64,000 bases of DNA from an uncultured Collinsella sp. (GCA_958450865.1 CAUDNY010000003.1:124001-188000), one strand, 5' to 3'. Shown: positions 22,974 to 31,107, numbered from the stretch's first letter. Notes: generated from the letters alone by a model not told the origin. A program made the numbers and translations.

Positions 22974-25415
22974 CTACCCCAGCGAGCGGTTGAGGGAGCC
23001 GAGCTCGTCGTTGCCCATGGTGCGCCACATTTGGAAGATGCAACCGCGCGCCAGGAAAAAGAAGCCGTTATCGACCAGCTGCACGGCGGCATCCGCAAGC
23101 TGGTTGGCCACCGCGGGCACGGGCGGCAATTCGAGTCCAGCCCTGCGGATGGTCTCGACCGCTTCCTCGAACGTCGGAGGCTCGCTGACACCCATCTCGT
23201 TCATAAGGCCCTGCATTTCTTCCAGCGCGCTGCTGCCCGACTCCTCGCCGCGCGGCACCAGACGGTAACAAGCCAGCGCCAGGTCGAGCTGATCGCAATT
23301 CCAATAGGCAAACGCCAAGCGATAGAACAGGTAGCCGATTGCAGAACGATCGCTGGCAATACGTAGGCCGTGGCGCGCCACCTCGATAATCTCGTCAAAG
23401 CGCTCCAGACGCGCAAGCACGTTGATGAGCGCAAAGTGCGACTGCATGGACGAGCGCGCCAGATCGTAAAGATGGCGCACCTCGGGCAGTGCTCGTTCAA
23501 AGTCCTCTTGCTCGGCGTAAAAGCTGCAGATCTCGTGCTGGGCAAAGTACAGCGCATCGGGCGCACGAAGGATTCGCACAGAGCGGTCTTCTTCCAACAC
23601 CGGTAGCACCATGCGCACCAGCTGGTTATCGCAAAACTGCGTTTGAACCGGACCTGTCGCCAAAAGCTCGGCGACGGCGCACTTAGCCTCCAACTCCTCA
23701 ACAAGACGGGAAAAGCCTTCAAAAGCACCTGTACGGTCGACTTTTGCCTGCTCGCGCAATTCAACAACACGGGCCACGTATGGGTCGTCGTCCTCTTCCA
23801 TGACCTCCAGCTCGTCAGCCGTATCGGCAAGCAGCAGATCGCGCAGCGCCGGCGGCAGCATGCGATGGTCATCACGCGGACGAGCATGAACCTCCGCAGG
23901 TTCAATCGTCTCCGGAGCGGTTGACTCATATGCCTCAAGCACACGCTTGCACGGCATATCGTCCATGTCCATGCTCTCAAGATCCTTGGCGACAGGCACG
24001 CAATCGGCCAGATAGGCCGCGCGCCCAAAGAAATACGTTGCGACAACGCACTCGCCCTGCTCACTGTCGGGAGCAGCAATCTGCACATAGCAGCGCGTGA
24101 TGCAGGTGCCCGCGGCAAAACACGCTGCCGCAAGCGTGAGCGCCACGCGCGCATCGTGCTCCGCGGCCCAGATCGCGCGCGTGTCCTCGTCCAACTCGCG
24201 CCAGGCGTCATCTTGAGCGTCGTATTCACGTTGTGGCATAGCATCAACGACAGACTGCCCAAACCGAACGAGCATGATCCCCTCGGCAACGTTTGCCCGA
24301 TAGGTATAGTCGAGCCGCGTGACCACGTTAAGCGCCTCGACAATACGCGCGAAGCGGGTACGCACATCCCACTCACCGCCCGGTTGGCAAGCCACCGTAC
24401 CCGGTTCGCCCCACGGGTTATCGCTCGAGGCCGTATCGAGCAGTCGGGGAACATCGTTGGTCGTCTTAGCGATATGCCACGCATCAAAGAGCGCGCAGCC
24501 CTCAAGGCTCGGCGACGAGGCCGCGGGGACCAATCCAGCCCCGATGCGCTCAAGGATGCCGGAGAGGCGGTTGAGACGGCACTCGATGGCGAGCAGCGTG
24601 TCAATCTCGTCCTGCTCCAGCAGACTACGATCAAAATTGAGATAGAAAAGCTTTGAGCGATCGATGCGAGCCAGGCTCATCTCGGACTTAGCGGCGATGG
24701 TGCGCAAGCGGGGCAAGTCAATTTCACTCATAAGGGCGGCGGCATAGCGCTCGATACCGCTCGGATTCTCGGCATGGTCAACGCGGTAAAGCAGCGTCTC
24801 GATAGCATCAGGGAGCGGTGCCGTGTTAAAGCCCAAAAACACCTCGACCGGCTCGGGCAACTTTACGAGCTTGATCTTGTCGATAACATTTTGCATACCC
24901 TCGTCGAGTCCGCCGGCGTCCGCCGTGCTCGCAATGGCATTTTCGGAGTCAGCGAATATCACGTAGCGCAGGAACATCGATGCCATGAACTCGCCGTAAG
25001 GAAGGGAGCGGGTCGAATTCCATGTCTCGTGGTCGGACTGCTCGCGCATGGGGCCTTCGGGAGAGCCGACGGTTCGCGCGCAAGCGCGCATTGTGCCGTT
25101 GGCTCCCCGTACCACAATCTCACCAATACCGGAGTCCGACTCGTCAAGGACCAGTTCCATGTCGGGATCGTTGGGCAGCGGAGTCTCGCTAACGGGGCGG
25201 TCCACCTTGTACACCTCGCCCGAAACGCTTACGTAACCCAAAAGCGACACATGACTTTTGCCAACGAATTCGACGACATAGCAAGATTCATGCTGATCCT
25301 CGCCAAAGAGTTTCCAGACCACGCCATATGAGCGTCCCGCAGGCTGCTCGGGCATCGCCGGAAAGCGCTTCTTGGGATCGAGAAACCTGAGCTTGTATGT
25401 CGGACGCTCTGCCAC
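22974..25415 (-). CDS. Large uncharacterised protein with TPR-like C-terminal half
   Basis: An 813-residue soluble protein I do not recognise. There is no signal peptide or membrane span. The N-terminal ~110 residues look like a beta-rich module (YKLRFLDPKKRF, GYVSVSGEVYKVDRP). The middle is mixed alpha/beta with ALFDAWHIAKTTND. The C-terminal ~250 residues contain helix pairs typical of tetratricopeptide repeats (DALYFAQHEICSFYAEQEDFERALPEV, SAIGYLFYRLAFAYWNCDQLDLALACYRL). The start is a GTG at 25415 with AGGGTGATACTTC in front. It lies alone between tRNA-Ser and the tRNA-Arg cluster. A scaffold or stress-related role is possible, but nothing in the sequence shows it. Confidence 0.75.
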   Translation of the reverse strand: MAERPTYKLRFLDPKKRFPAMPEQPAGRSYGVVWKLFGEDQHESCYVVEFVGKSHVSLLGYVSVSGEVYKVDRPVSETPLPNDPDMELVLDESDSGIGEIVVRGANGTMRACARTVGSPEGPMREQSDHETWNSTRSLPYGEFMASMFLRYVIFADSENAIASTADAGGLDEGMQNVIDKIKLVKLPEPVEVFLGFNTAPLPDAIETLLYRVDHAENPSGIERYAAALMSEIDLPRLRTIAAKSEMSLARIDRSKLFYLNFDRSLLEQDEIDTLLAIECRLNRLSGILERIGAGLVPAASSPSLEGCALFDAWHIAKTTNDVPRLLDTASSDNPWGEPGTVACQPGGEWDVRTRFARIVEALNVVTRLDYTYRANVAEGIMLVRFGQSVVDAMPQREYDAQDDAWRELDEDTRAIWAAEHDARVALTLAAACFAAGTCITRCYVQIAAPDSEQGECVVATYFFGRAAYLADCVPVAKDLESMDMDDMPCKRVLEAYESTAPETIEPAEVHARPRDDHRMLPPALRDLLLADTADELEVMEEDDDPYVARVVELREQAKVDRTGAFEGFSRLVEELEAKCAVAELLATGPVQTQFCDNQLVRMVLPVLEEDRSVRILRAPDALYFAQHEICSFYAEQEDFERALPEVRHLYDLARSSMQSHFALINVLARLERFDEIIEVARHGLRIASDRSAIGYLFYRLAFAYWNCDQLDLALACYRLVPRGEESGSSALEEMQGLMNEMGVSEPPTFEEAVETIRRAGLELPPVPAVANQLADAAVQLVDNGFFFLARGCIFQMWRTMGNDELGSLNRSLG

Positions 25416-25525
25416 GAAGTATCACCCTGATCGGTCGTTGAGAGAAGGAGTGGTCGCGAATAAGTCGCGACATCTACTCGGAATCTTACACGAGTCGACA
25501 GGAAATCGTCCGCTTTACGCCCGCG

Positions 25526-25552
25526 CCTCGACCGAGGTTCGAATCAATGCGG
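25526..25552. repeat. Inverted T-arm-like sequence past tRNA-Arg copy 1
   Basis: CCTCGACCGAGG followed by TTCGAATC reproduces the tRNA-Arg T-loop (GGTTCGAATC) on the strand opposite to the tRNA, beyond its terminator. The same sequence, with one base changed, recurs at 26031-26055 and 26222-26246. Confidence 0.65.
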
Positions 25553-25564
25553 TGTTTACGTAAA

Positions 25565-25592
25565 AGAAAAGCCCCCGTTGCCGGGAGCTTTA
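25565..25592 (-). terminator. Terminator of tRNA-Arg copy 1
   Basis: The minus-strand hairpin AAAGCTCCCGG-CAA-CGGGGGCTTTT is followed by CTTTT, shortly after the tRNA 3' end. Confidence 0.8.
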
Positions 25593-25600
25593 ATCTCAAA

Positions 25601-25677
25601 TGGTGCGGCGTATAGGATTCGAACCTATGACGTTCTGATTCGTAGTCAGACCCTCTATCCAGCTGAGGTAACGCCGC
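25601..25677 (-). tRNA. tRNA-Arg (ACG anticodon), copy 1
   Basis: A 77-base tRNA with encoded CCA. Acceptor GCGGCGT/ACGCCGC is perfect, and the anticodon arm TCTGA-CTACGAA-TCAGA carries ACG (read as ICG after A34 editing). The T-arm contains GGTTCGAATCC. It is identical to the two further copies. Confidence 0.96.
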
Positions 25678-25831
25678 GACTTGTTGATTATTATGCACAG
25701 AGACTGAATAATGGTCAAGCATTTTTTCAAAAAAAGTTATCGAAGTTGATTTTTACTCATTTGATGCAGTCGATCGACTCGATACTTTCAAACACGGCGA
25801 AAGCAACTCCTCAAGTATGTCGACATATAAG

Positions 25832-25858
25832 AAAAGCCTCCGTTACCGAAGGCTTTAA
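25832..25858 (-). terminator. Terminator of tRNA-Arg copy 2
   Basis: The minus-strand hairpin AAAGCCTTCGG-TAA-CGGAGGCTTTT is followed by CTTAT, after the second tRNA-Arg. No inverted T-arm follows this copy. Confidence 0.8.
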
Positions 25859-25866
25859 AGTTCAGT

Positions 25867-25943
25867 TGGTGCGGCGTATAGGATTCGAACCTATGACGTT
25901 CTGATTCGTAGTCAGACCCTCTATCCAGCTGAGGTAACGCCGC
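25867..25943 (-). tRNA. tRNA-Arg (ACG anticodon), copy 2
   Basis: Same 77-base sequence as the other two copies, with perfect acceptor stem, ACG anticodon and encoded CCA. The spacers between the copies are AT-rich and unrelated, so the copies are separate transcription units with their own terminators. Confidence 0.96.
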
Positions 25944-26021
25944 AACGCACGGATTATTATGCACGTGACCCCTCGATGGGTCAAGCGACAATTTGGAAAA
26001 ATTATACGAAGTGATGATTAA

Positions 26022-26127
26022 GACGCTCGCGCCTCGACCGAGGTTCGGATCCATGCGGTGTTGCCATAAAAGAAAAGCCCCCGTTGCCGGAGGCTTTCAA
26101 TTTCAATTGGTGCGGCGTATAGGATTC
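26022..26127. repeat. Direct repeat, distal copy, at tRNA-Arg (3' tRNA end + terminator + inverted T-arm)
   Basis: 106 bases that match 26213-26318 with a single difference (t at 26027, c at 26218). The repeat holds the last 20 bases of tRNA-Arg including CCA, its terminator (26073-26097), and the inverted T-arm (26031-26055). It stops within the T-loop. It reads as the att-like duplicate left when something inserted in the tRNA 3' end. Confidence 0.85.
26108..26127 (-). pseudogene. Truncated tRNA-Arg 3' end
   Basis: Only the acceptor 3' strand, CCA and half of the T-arm remain, cut within the T-loop and joined to the hairpin-rich insert. It cannot form a tRNA. Confidence 0.9.
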
Positions 26128-26212
26128 CGCGCATCCGCTGCGCGGATCCGCACCGGCTTCGCCCGCCTGCCGGCGTGCTCGCCCGCGGGCTAAAAACGCT
26201 CCGCGTTTTCTT
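26128..26212. mobile_element. Hairpin-rich mini-element inserted at tRNA-Arg
   Basis: An 85-base insert between two direct repeats of the tRNA-Arg tail. It holds hairpin ATCCGC-TGC-GCGGAT (26133-26147), CGCC-TGCC-GGCG, and AAAACGC-TCC-GCGTTTT (26193-26209). By eye it matches the insert at tRNA-Leu (31108 onward) at about nine of ten bases, and shares its hairpin order with the insert at tRNA-Phe. No protein-coding capacity is evident. Mobility is inferred from the flanking repeats. Confidence 0.6.
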
Positions 26213-26318
26213 GACGCCCGCGCCTCGACCGAGGTTCGGATCCATGCGGTGTTGCCATAAAAGAAAAGCCCCCGTTGCCGGAGGCTTTCAATTTCAATTG
26301 GTGCGGCGTATAGGATTC
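26213..26318. repeat. Direct repeat, tRNA-proximal copy, at tRNA-Arg copy 3
   Basis: The tRNA-side copy of the 106-base repeat. It includes the real 3' end of tRNA-Arg copy 3, its terminator (about 26264-26288) and the inverted T-arm (26222-26246). Confidence 0.85.
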
Positions 26319-26375
26319 GAACCTATGACGTTCTGATTCGTAGTCAGACCCTCTATCCAGCTGAGGTAACGCCGC
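26299..26375 (-). tRNA. tRNA-Arg (ACG anticodon), copy 3
   Basis: Identical to copies 1 and 2. Its 3' 20 bases and terminator are duplicated 191 bases downstream around a hairpin-rich insert. Confidence 0.96.
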
Positions 26376-26452
26376 AGCGCAAGACATATAAAACCACTTT
26401 AGCTTATTGGAGTCAAGCACAATTTCAAACTTTTTTGTGGAACGCAGTCTTG

Positions 26453-26830
26453 TCATGCTGCTCCGCATATACCGCCGTTCCCCGTACGATCGATTGGCTT
26501 TTCGATCACGTCAAACTTAGCATCAAGTTCCCTCAGGAGCGATCTCACCCGCTGGGCACAATCATAATCGGCAAACGAGATGCTCAACATGCGAGCAACC
26601 TGGTTAGATGTCCGGACCCCATAGAAGTGCTCCAGGGCCACAAGCCCTTCGTGCGCCACAAAGGTCTCGACCACATGCGGCGATTCCTCAAAACACCATT
26701 GGGTCAACGGACCCTCGCTCGTCTGTCGAACCACCAGGCCACCCATGCCAGACGGCTCACACGTTACAAGCAGGTACTCCCCGCCCTCGTCGCTCCCAAA
26801 CAAAACCACCCGATCATCAAACAACTCCAT
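26453..26830 (-). CDS. Hypothetical protein, 125 aa
   Basis: A small soluble, acidic protein I do not recognise. The start ATG gives MELFDDRVVLFGSDEGGEYL and follows AAAGGGGATGCG, a convincing ribosome site. The sequence suggests a beta-sheet N-terminal half (LLVTCEPSGMGGLVVRQTS) and a helical second half (NQVARMLSISFADYDCAQRVRSLLRELDAKFDVIEK). There are no membrane spans or known catalytic motifs. It is a single gene between the tRNA-Arg cluster and serS. The clean start and ordinary codon use support a real gene. Confidence 0.65.
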   Translation of the reverse strand: MELFDDRVVLFGSDEGGEYLLVTCEPSGMGGLVVRQTSEGPLTQWCFEESPHVVETFVAHEGLVALEHFYGVRTSNQVARMLSISFADYDCAQRVRSLLRELDAKFDVIEKPIDRTGNGGICGAA

Positions 26831-26956
26831 CGCATCCCCTTTCTCTCGCTCTTATCTAGTAAAAGCATAGCAGGTAGATGACTGTATACAGAACAGTTGT
26901 TCGTGTATTTTCTATTGAGCTGTCCGCACGGCATGGTATGGACCTGCGCACGAAAT

Positions 26957-26980
26957 AGGGCGCCCCCGAAGGAGCGCCCT
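26957..26980 (-). terminator. Terminator of serS
   Basis: The minus-strand stem AGGGCGC/GCGCCCT with inner pairing CC/GG is followed by ATTTCG, 24 bases beyond the serS stop. Confidence 0.75.
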
Positions 26981-27003
26981 TGCATATCGCCTATGCAGCC
27001 AAG

Positions 27004-28287
27004 TTACGCGACCGGCTCAATCTTCTCGAGGCCGCCCATGTAGGGACGCAGGACCTCGGGGATCGTGATGGTGCCGTCGGCGTTCTGGTAGTTCTCCAGA
27101 ATGGCAGCCATGGTACGACCAGCCGGCAGGCCGGAACCGTTGAGGGTGTGCAGGTAGCGCGAACCCTTGAAGTTCTCGGGGTCGCGATACTTGATGTTGG
27201 CGCGACGGGCTTGGAAGTCGCCGCAGTTGGAGCAGGAGCTGATCTCCTTGTAGGCGTTGTAGCTCGGCAGCCAGACCTCGATGTCGTAGGTCTGACGGGC
27301 AGAGAAGCCCAAGTCGCCGGTGCACAGGCTAATCACGCGATACGGAAGGCCCAGCTGCTGCAGCAGGTACTCGGCCTCGGCGGTCATGCTCTCGAGCTCC
27401 TCGTCGGACTCCTCCGGCTTAGCGAACTTGACCATCTCGACCTTGTCGAACTCGTGCTGACGGATGATGCCGCGGGTGTCGCGACCGGCGGAACCGGCCT
27501 CCTCGCGGAAGCAGGGAGTGAAGGCAGTGTAGCGGCGCGGCAGGGTGTCGGCGTCGAGAACCTCGCCGGCGTGCAGGTTGGTGAGCACGACCTCGGCGGT
27601 AGGAATCAGGAAGTTGTCGCCCGAGACGTGATAGGCGTCGTCCTCGAACTTGGGCAGCTGACCCGTACCGAACATGGTCTGACGCTTGACGACGATGGGC
27701 GGCCACCACTCCTTGAAGCCACGGCTCGTGTGCGTGTCCAGGAAGAAGTTGATAAGGGCGCGCTCCAGGCGGGCGCCGGCGCCACCGAGAACGGTGAAGC
27801 GGCTGCCGGAGAGCTTGTTGCCGCGCTCGAAGTCGAGGATGTCCAGATCGGTGCCCAGGTCCCAGTGCGGCTTAAAGTCGAAGTCGAACTCGCGCGGGGT
27901 GCCCCAGCGGCGACGCTCGATGTTCTCGTCCTCGTCCTTACCGTACGGGGTGGCATCGCACGGAATGTTGGGCAGGTGAGCCATGAAGTCGTACTGCTCC
28001 TGCTCGAGGGCGGTGCGGCGCTCGGCCAGACCGTCAATCTTCTCGTTGACGGCGCGCACGGCCTCCTTGGCGGCCTCGGCCTCGTCCTTCTTGCCCTCCT
28101 TCATCAGGGCGCCGATCTTCTTGGACTCGGCGTTGCGCGTGGCTTGAAGTTCCTCGACCTCGGTGATGACGGCACGACGCTCGTCGTCGAGCTCAAAGAA
28201 CTTCTCGCGATCCCAAGACGTCTGGCGGTTAGCCATGGCGACATCGATGGCATCGGGGTTCTCGCGAACAAACTTGATATCAAGCAT
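27004..28287 (-). CDS. serS: Seryl-tRNA synthetase
   Basis: A 427-residue class II synthetase that charges tRNA-Ser (and tRNA-Sec where present). An N-terminal antiparallel coiled coil (about residues 25-100, REKFFELDDERRAVITEVEEL...) binds the long variable arm. Class II motif 2 is seen in TPCFREEAGSAGRDTRGIIRQHEFDKVE and motif 3 in LNGSGLPAGRTMAAILENYQ. The ATG at 28287 (MLDIKFVRENP) is preceded by GGAGGATCTA, so the longer frame is rejected. A serine tRNA lies 4 kb away, but there is no T-box here. Confidence 0.97.
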   Translation of the reverse strand: MLDIKFVRENPDAIDVAMANRQTSWDREKFFELDDERRAVITEVEELQATRNAESKKIGALMKEGKKDEAEAAKEAVRAVNEKIDGLAERRTALEQEQYDFMAHLPNIPCDATPYGKDEDENIERRRWGTPREFDFDFKPHWDLGTDLDILDFERGNKLSGSRFTVLGGAGARLERALINFFLDTHTSRGFKEWWPPIVVKRQTMFGTGQLPKFEDDAYHVSGDNFLIPTAEVVLTNLHAGEVLDADTLPRRYTAFTPCFREEAGSAGRDTRGIIRQHEFDKVEMVKFAKPEESDEELESMTAEAEYLLQQLGLPYRVISLCTGDLGFSARQTYDIEVWLPSYNAYKEISSCSNCGDFQARRANIKYRDPENFKGSRYLHTLNGSGLPAGRTMAAILENYQNADGTITIPEVLRPYMGGLEKIEPVA

Positions 28288-28398
28288 TAGATCCTCCGGC
28301 GATATACATTCCATTTAGGTTGCAACCTTGTACATGTATGGGCAAGTATATACTTATGAGCGTTTACGACCCAACTCAACTACGCAAGAAGGCACCCA

Positions 28399-28572
28399 AT
28401 GGACGCAGTTTTTTCCTTTTTGTTTGGCACCCGCACCGGTTTTGCCATCCTTTTCGCCGGCGGCATCCTGCTGTTTGCGATTATTGCCTTTGTAATGGAG
28501 AAGCGCACCCATAAGATGTATGTCGACCGCGGCCCCAAGTCCGAGGACAAAGAAGACAGCTTCTGGGACTAA
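28399..28572 (+). CDS. Small membrane protein, 57 aa
   Basis: ATG at 28399 follows AGAAGGCACCCA, and the frame ends at TAA 28570-28572. The product is MDAVFSFLFGTRTGF, then one strongly hydrophobic helix (AILFAGGILLFAIIAFVM) and a charged cytosolic tail ending EDKEDSFWD. A TATATACT box about 50 bases upstream could be its -10. It is divergent from serS and convergent with proC, with a terminator between. I do not recognise a named family with certainty. Confidence 0.7.
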   Translation: MDAVFSFLFGTRTGFAILFAGGILLFAIIAFVMEKRTHKMYVDRGPKSEDKEDSFWD

Positions 28573-28728
28573 CCTGCCAAAAAGGGACAGGTTTATTATG
28601 GTCGGTTTTATCTGGGCAAACGCAAGTGCCCCGCAACTGGAATTGAGCCAGTTGCGGGGCACTTTTCGCTAAAAGGACAAAACCGCAGGAAAAACCTGCC
28701 AACATAAACCTGTCCCTTTTTTGGTCGG
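28573..28728. repeat. Inverted-repeat element enclosing a bidirectional terminator
   Basis: Near-identical ~29-base inverted repeats (28573-28602 and 28699-28728, core AAAGGGACAGGTTTAT) flank ~100 bases. Inside is a perfect 16-bp hairpin, AGTGCCCCGCAACTGG at 28625-28640 with its partner at 28648-28663, followed by TTTT. The tract TGGTCGGTTTTA is also present in direct orientation at both ends. It lies between two convergent genes and looks like a REP- or MITE-like unit used as a two-way terminator. Confidence 0.65.
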
Positions 28729-28730
28729 TT

Positions 28731-29501
28731 TTACTGGAGGGTTGCGTCGATTGCCTTGACCAGGGCGCTGCGCATGCCGGCGTCCTCGAGCGCAACGACG
28801 CCCTTGATGGTGGCACCACCGGGCGAGCATACGGCATCCTTCATCGCCGCAGGATGCTGGCCAGTTGCAAGCTGCAGCTTTGCCGTACCCAGCACCATCT
28901 GGCTCACAATGCGATAAGCATCCGCACGCGGGATACCGTGCTTGACCGCCGCATCGCCCAGGGCCTCGATTGCCATGGCGACAAACGCCGGAGCGCAACC
29001 ACCCACCGTGCCGCCCACAAACAGCAGGCTTGTGTCGAGCTCGACGACAGCGCCAAGCTTACCGAGCAGGTCGAGCACCACAGCACGCTGCTCGTCGTTA
29101 AGCGTCGAAGCCTTCTCGCAGGCGATGACGCCCTCGCCCACCGAAACCGGCGTGTTGGGCACCGTCGAGATATGCGCGACGCCCGGCAGGACCTGCTCCC
29201 ACTTGGCACTGTCCCAGGTCCAGGCAACCGACAGAACGACCTTTTTGGCAAGAGCGTCCTTGAGCGGGGCGAATACCTTCTCGATCATGTACGGTTTGGC
29301 CGCAGCGACCACGATATCGGATGCGGCGACAACCTCGGCGGCATCGTGGCAGGCGACCATGCCGCGCGCCTCGCAGCGCTCAACCAGTGCGTCGTAGCGA
29401 CCCGCGCAGGCGCACATGTCGCTCGCAGCTACACCGGCAGCGATCCAGCCATCGGCCATAGCGCTCGCCATATTGCCAAAACCGACAAATCCAATCTTCA
29501 T
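28731..29501 (-). CDS. proC: Pyrroline-5-carboxylate reductase
   Basis: A 256-residue NAD(P)H-dependent enzyme for the last step of proline synthesis (P5C to proline), cytosolic. The N-terminal Rossmann fold has IGFVGFGNMASAMADGW. The C-terminal dimerisation/substrate domain has VGGTVGGCAPAFVAMAIEALGDAAVKHGI and the signature CSPGGATIKGVVALE. In the usual SGSGPAY region the sequence is GTVGGCAPAF, a small departure. The ATG at 29501 (MKIGFVGF) with AAGGACTATGCGAT in front is chosen over the ATG-like codon at 29525. The stop lies 3 bases from an inverted-repeat element. Confidence 0.92.
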   Translation of the reverse strand: MKIGFVGFGNMASAMADGWIAAGVAASDMCACAGRYDALVERCEARGMVACHDAAEVVAASDIVVAAAKPYMIEKVFAPLKDALAKKVVLSVAWTWDSAKWEQVLPGVAHISTVPNTPVSVGEGVIACEKASTLNDEQRAVVLDLLGKLGAVVELDTSLLFVGGTVGGCAPAFVAMAIEALGDAAVKHGIPRADAYRIVSQMVLGTAKLQLATGQHPAAMKDAVCSPGGATIKGVVALEDAGMRSALVKAIDATLQ

Positions 29502-29574
29502 ATCGCATAGTCCTTTCAGACACATTCCTCAAAACGAAAGGTATTGTCCCACGCCATTGTTTCGTATTGCCGAC

Positions 29575-30045
29575 CTATTTGTGATACGGCTCGCCACGAC
29601 TGATCTTGCAGGCACGGTAAATCTGCTCCAGCAGCACCACACGCGCCAGGTTATGCGGCAAGGTAATGCGTCCAAAGCTGAGCATCTCGTCGGCTCGTGC
29701 GCGCACGTCATCACTCACGCCGTCCGAACCGCCGATTACAAAGGCAATGTCGCTGCTGCCTCGCAGCATAAGATCGTCGAGCCTCGCCGAAAACTCCTCG
29801 CTCGAGCGCTCCTTGCCCTCGATAGCCAGCAGGATCACATGCGCTCGAGATGGCAAGGCGGCAAGAATCGCCGCCCCCTCCTTGTCGCGCGCGGCATCCA
29901 CGCCGCCCGCCTTAGCCGGGTCGATATCGGCCACCTCGCGGATATCCACCTTGGCATAGGCACCTAGGCGCTTGGTGTACTCAGCGCACGCGTCCTTCCA
30001 AAAGCGCTCCTTGAGCTTACCGACGCAAACGACGGTGTATTTCAC
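29575..30045 (-). CDS. rlmH: 23S rRNA (pseudouridine1915-N3)-methyltransferase RlmH
   Basis: A 156-residue SPOUT methyltransferase that methylates pseudouridine 1915 in 23S rRNA helix 69 using SAM. The trefoil-knot motifs AFVIGGSDGVSDDVRARAD and ITLPHNLARVVLLEQIYRACKISRGEPYHK match the family closely, including the C-terminal YHK. Length is normal. It follows the SPFH gene by 6 bases and is probably co-transcribed with it, although the two functions are not obviously related. Confidence 0.96.
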   Translation of the reverse strand: MKYTVVCVGKLKERFWKDACAEYTKRLGAYAKVDIREVADIDPAKAGGVDAARDKEGAAILAALPSRAHVILLAIEGKERSSEEFSARLDDLMLRGSSDIAFVIGGSDGVSDDVRARADEMLSFGRITLPHNLARVVLLEQIYRACKISRGEPYHK

Positions 30046-30051
30046 GCGCGT

Positions 30052-30990
30052 CTACTCCTTCGAATCGTTTTGAACTTTGCCGGCGGCCAGCATCTGCTCG
30101 AACATCGAGGCCGACTGCGAAAAGTCGCTCGGCAGCACGACCGTCGAGGTTTTACCCGTGCGAGCGAACTCCGTCATCATCTCGGACCACTGCGTAAACA
30201 TGAACAGTTGGTTGGCCTCGTCATTGCCGACACCCGTCTCCTGGATGATCTCGAGCGAATCTTTGATACCCAGTGCGATGGCCTTGCGCTGGTTGGCGAT
30301 GCCCTCGCCCGCCTTTTCCATTGCCTCGGCCTCGGCGGTCGCCTCGGTAACGCGCTTGATGCGGTCTGCCTCGGCGAGCTCCTGTGCCGCAGCGCGCTTG
30401 CGCTGGGCGGCGTTGATGTCGTTCATGGAGTTCTCAACCTCGGTCGGCAGTGCGATTTTGGTGATGAGCGTCGACACGAGGGTGAAGCCGTAGGCGGCCA
30501 TCTGCTCGGAAACGGTAGCGTTGACATCCTTGGCGATGTCATCCTTCTTGGCAAAGACCTCATCGAGTGTGTAGACAGGAATCGAAGAGCGCAGGGCGTC
30601 GGTGATGAAGTCACGCATCTGGTCGACGGGCTCCTGCAGCATGTAGTAGCTCTTGTAGATGCCCGAATCTGCCGGGCCGGCGCCCATGTCGTAGCTCACG
30701 TGGTACTGAGCGGAGACCTCAAGGCCGATGGTCACGTTGTCCTGGGTCTTAACGTCGATGCCAAAACCGTTTTTCATGGTGCGCAGGCTCACCGTGGCGG
30801 CCTTGCGGTCGATCACGGGCACCTTCACGTGGAAGCCCGCGTTGACGATACGATTGAACTTACCCAAGCGCTCGATGATCACAGCGTGCTGCTGCTCAAC
30901 GACGTAGCAGGCGTTGGGAAGCAACAGCAGCAGGATGATGATGGGAATCAAAAGGCTCGTAAGGGCAGCGATGATACCGGAAAACAGCAT
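30052..30990 (-). CDS. SPFH/band-7 membrane protein (stomatin/HflK-like)
   Basis: A 312-residue protein anchored by one N-terminal helix (MLFSGIIAALTSLLIPIIILLLLL), followed by an SPFH domain (about 25-210: YVVEQQHAVIIERLGKFNRIVNAGFHVKVP) and a helical, Ala/Glu-rich tail (AAQRKRAAAQELAEADRIKRVTEATAEAEAMEKAG) that promotes ring assembly. The ATG at 30990 has AGGAGAGACC in front. The family organises membrane microdomains or regulates proteases. No NfeD partner is adjacent. It is co-oriented with rlmH, 6 bases apart. Confidence 0.88.
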   Translation of the reverse strand: MLFSGIIAALTSLLIPIIILLLLLPNACYVVEQQHAVIIERLGKFNRIVNAGFHVKVPVIDRKAATVSLRTMKNGFGIDVKTQDNVTIGLEVSAQYHVSYDMGAGPADSGIYKSYYMLQEPVDQMRDFITDALRSSIPVYTLDEVFAKKDDIAKDVNATVSEQMAAYGFTLVSTLITKIALPTEVENSMNDINAAQRKRAAAQELAEADRIKRVTEATAEAEAMEKAGEGIANQRKAIALGIKDSLEIIQETGVGNDEANQLFMFTQWSEMMTEFARTGKTSTVVLPSDFSQSASMFEQMLAAGKVQNDSKE

Positions 30991-31047
30991 GGTCTCTCCT
31001 CTGATAGGCACACGTTGCCATTAGGATACCCGTCCAAGGAGATCGTG

Positions 31048-31107
31048 CATAACAAAAAAGCCCCCATTGCTGGGAGCTCTTTCAATCAATGGTGCGGGCG
31101 AAAGGAC
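31048..31107. repeat. Direct repeat, distal copy, at tRNA-Leu (3' tRNA end + terminator)
   Basis: 60 bases that match 31237-31296 with three differences. They comprise the last 18 bases of tRNA-Leu, the spacer and the terminator hairpin. The copy ends within the T-loop, exactly where the hairpin-rich insert begins. Confidence 0.85.
31090..31107 (-). pseudogene. Truncated tRNA-Leu 3' end
   Basis: CCA, the acceptor 3' strand and GTCC of the T-arm only, followed by the inserted element. Non-functional. Confidence 0.9.

Noticed and set aside
25601..26375. CRISPR array in the tRNA-Arg region
   Set aside because: The repeated units are whole tRNA genes with terminators and irregular spacers; no short evenly spaced repeats or cas genes were seen anywhere in the window.
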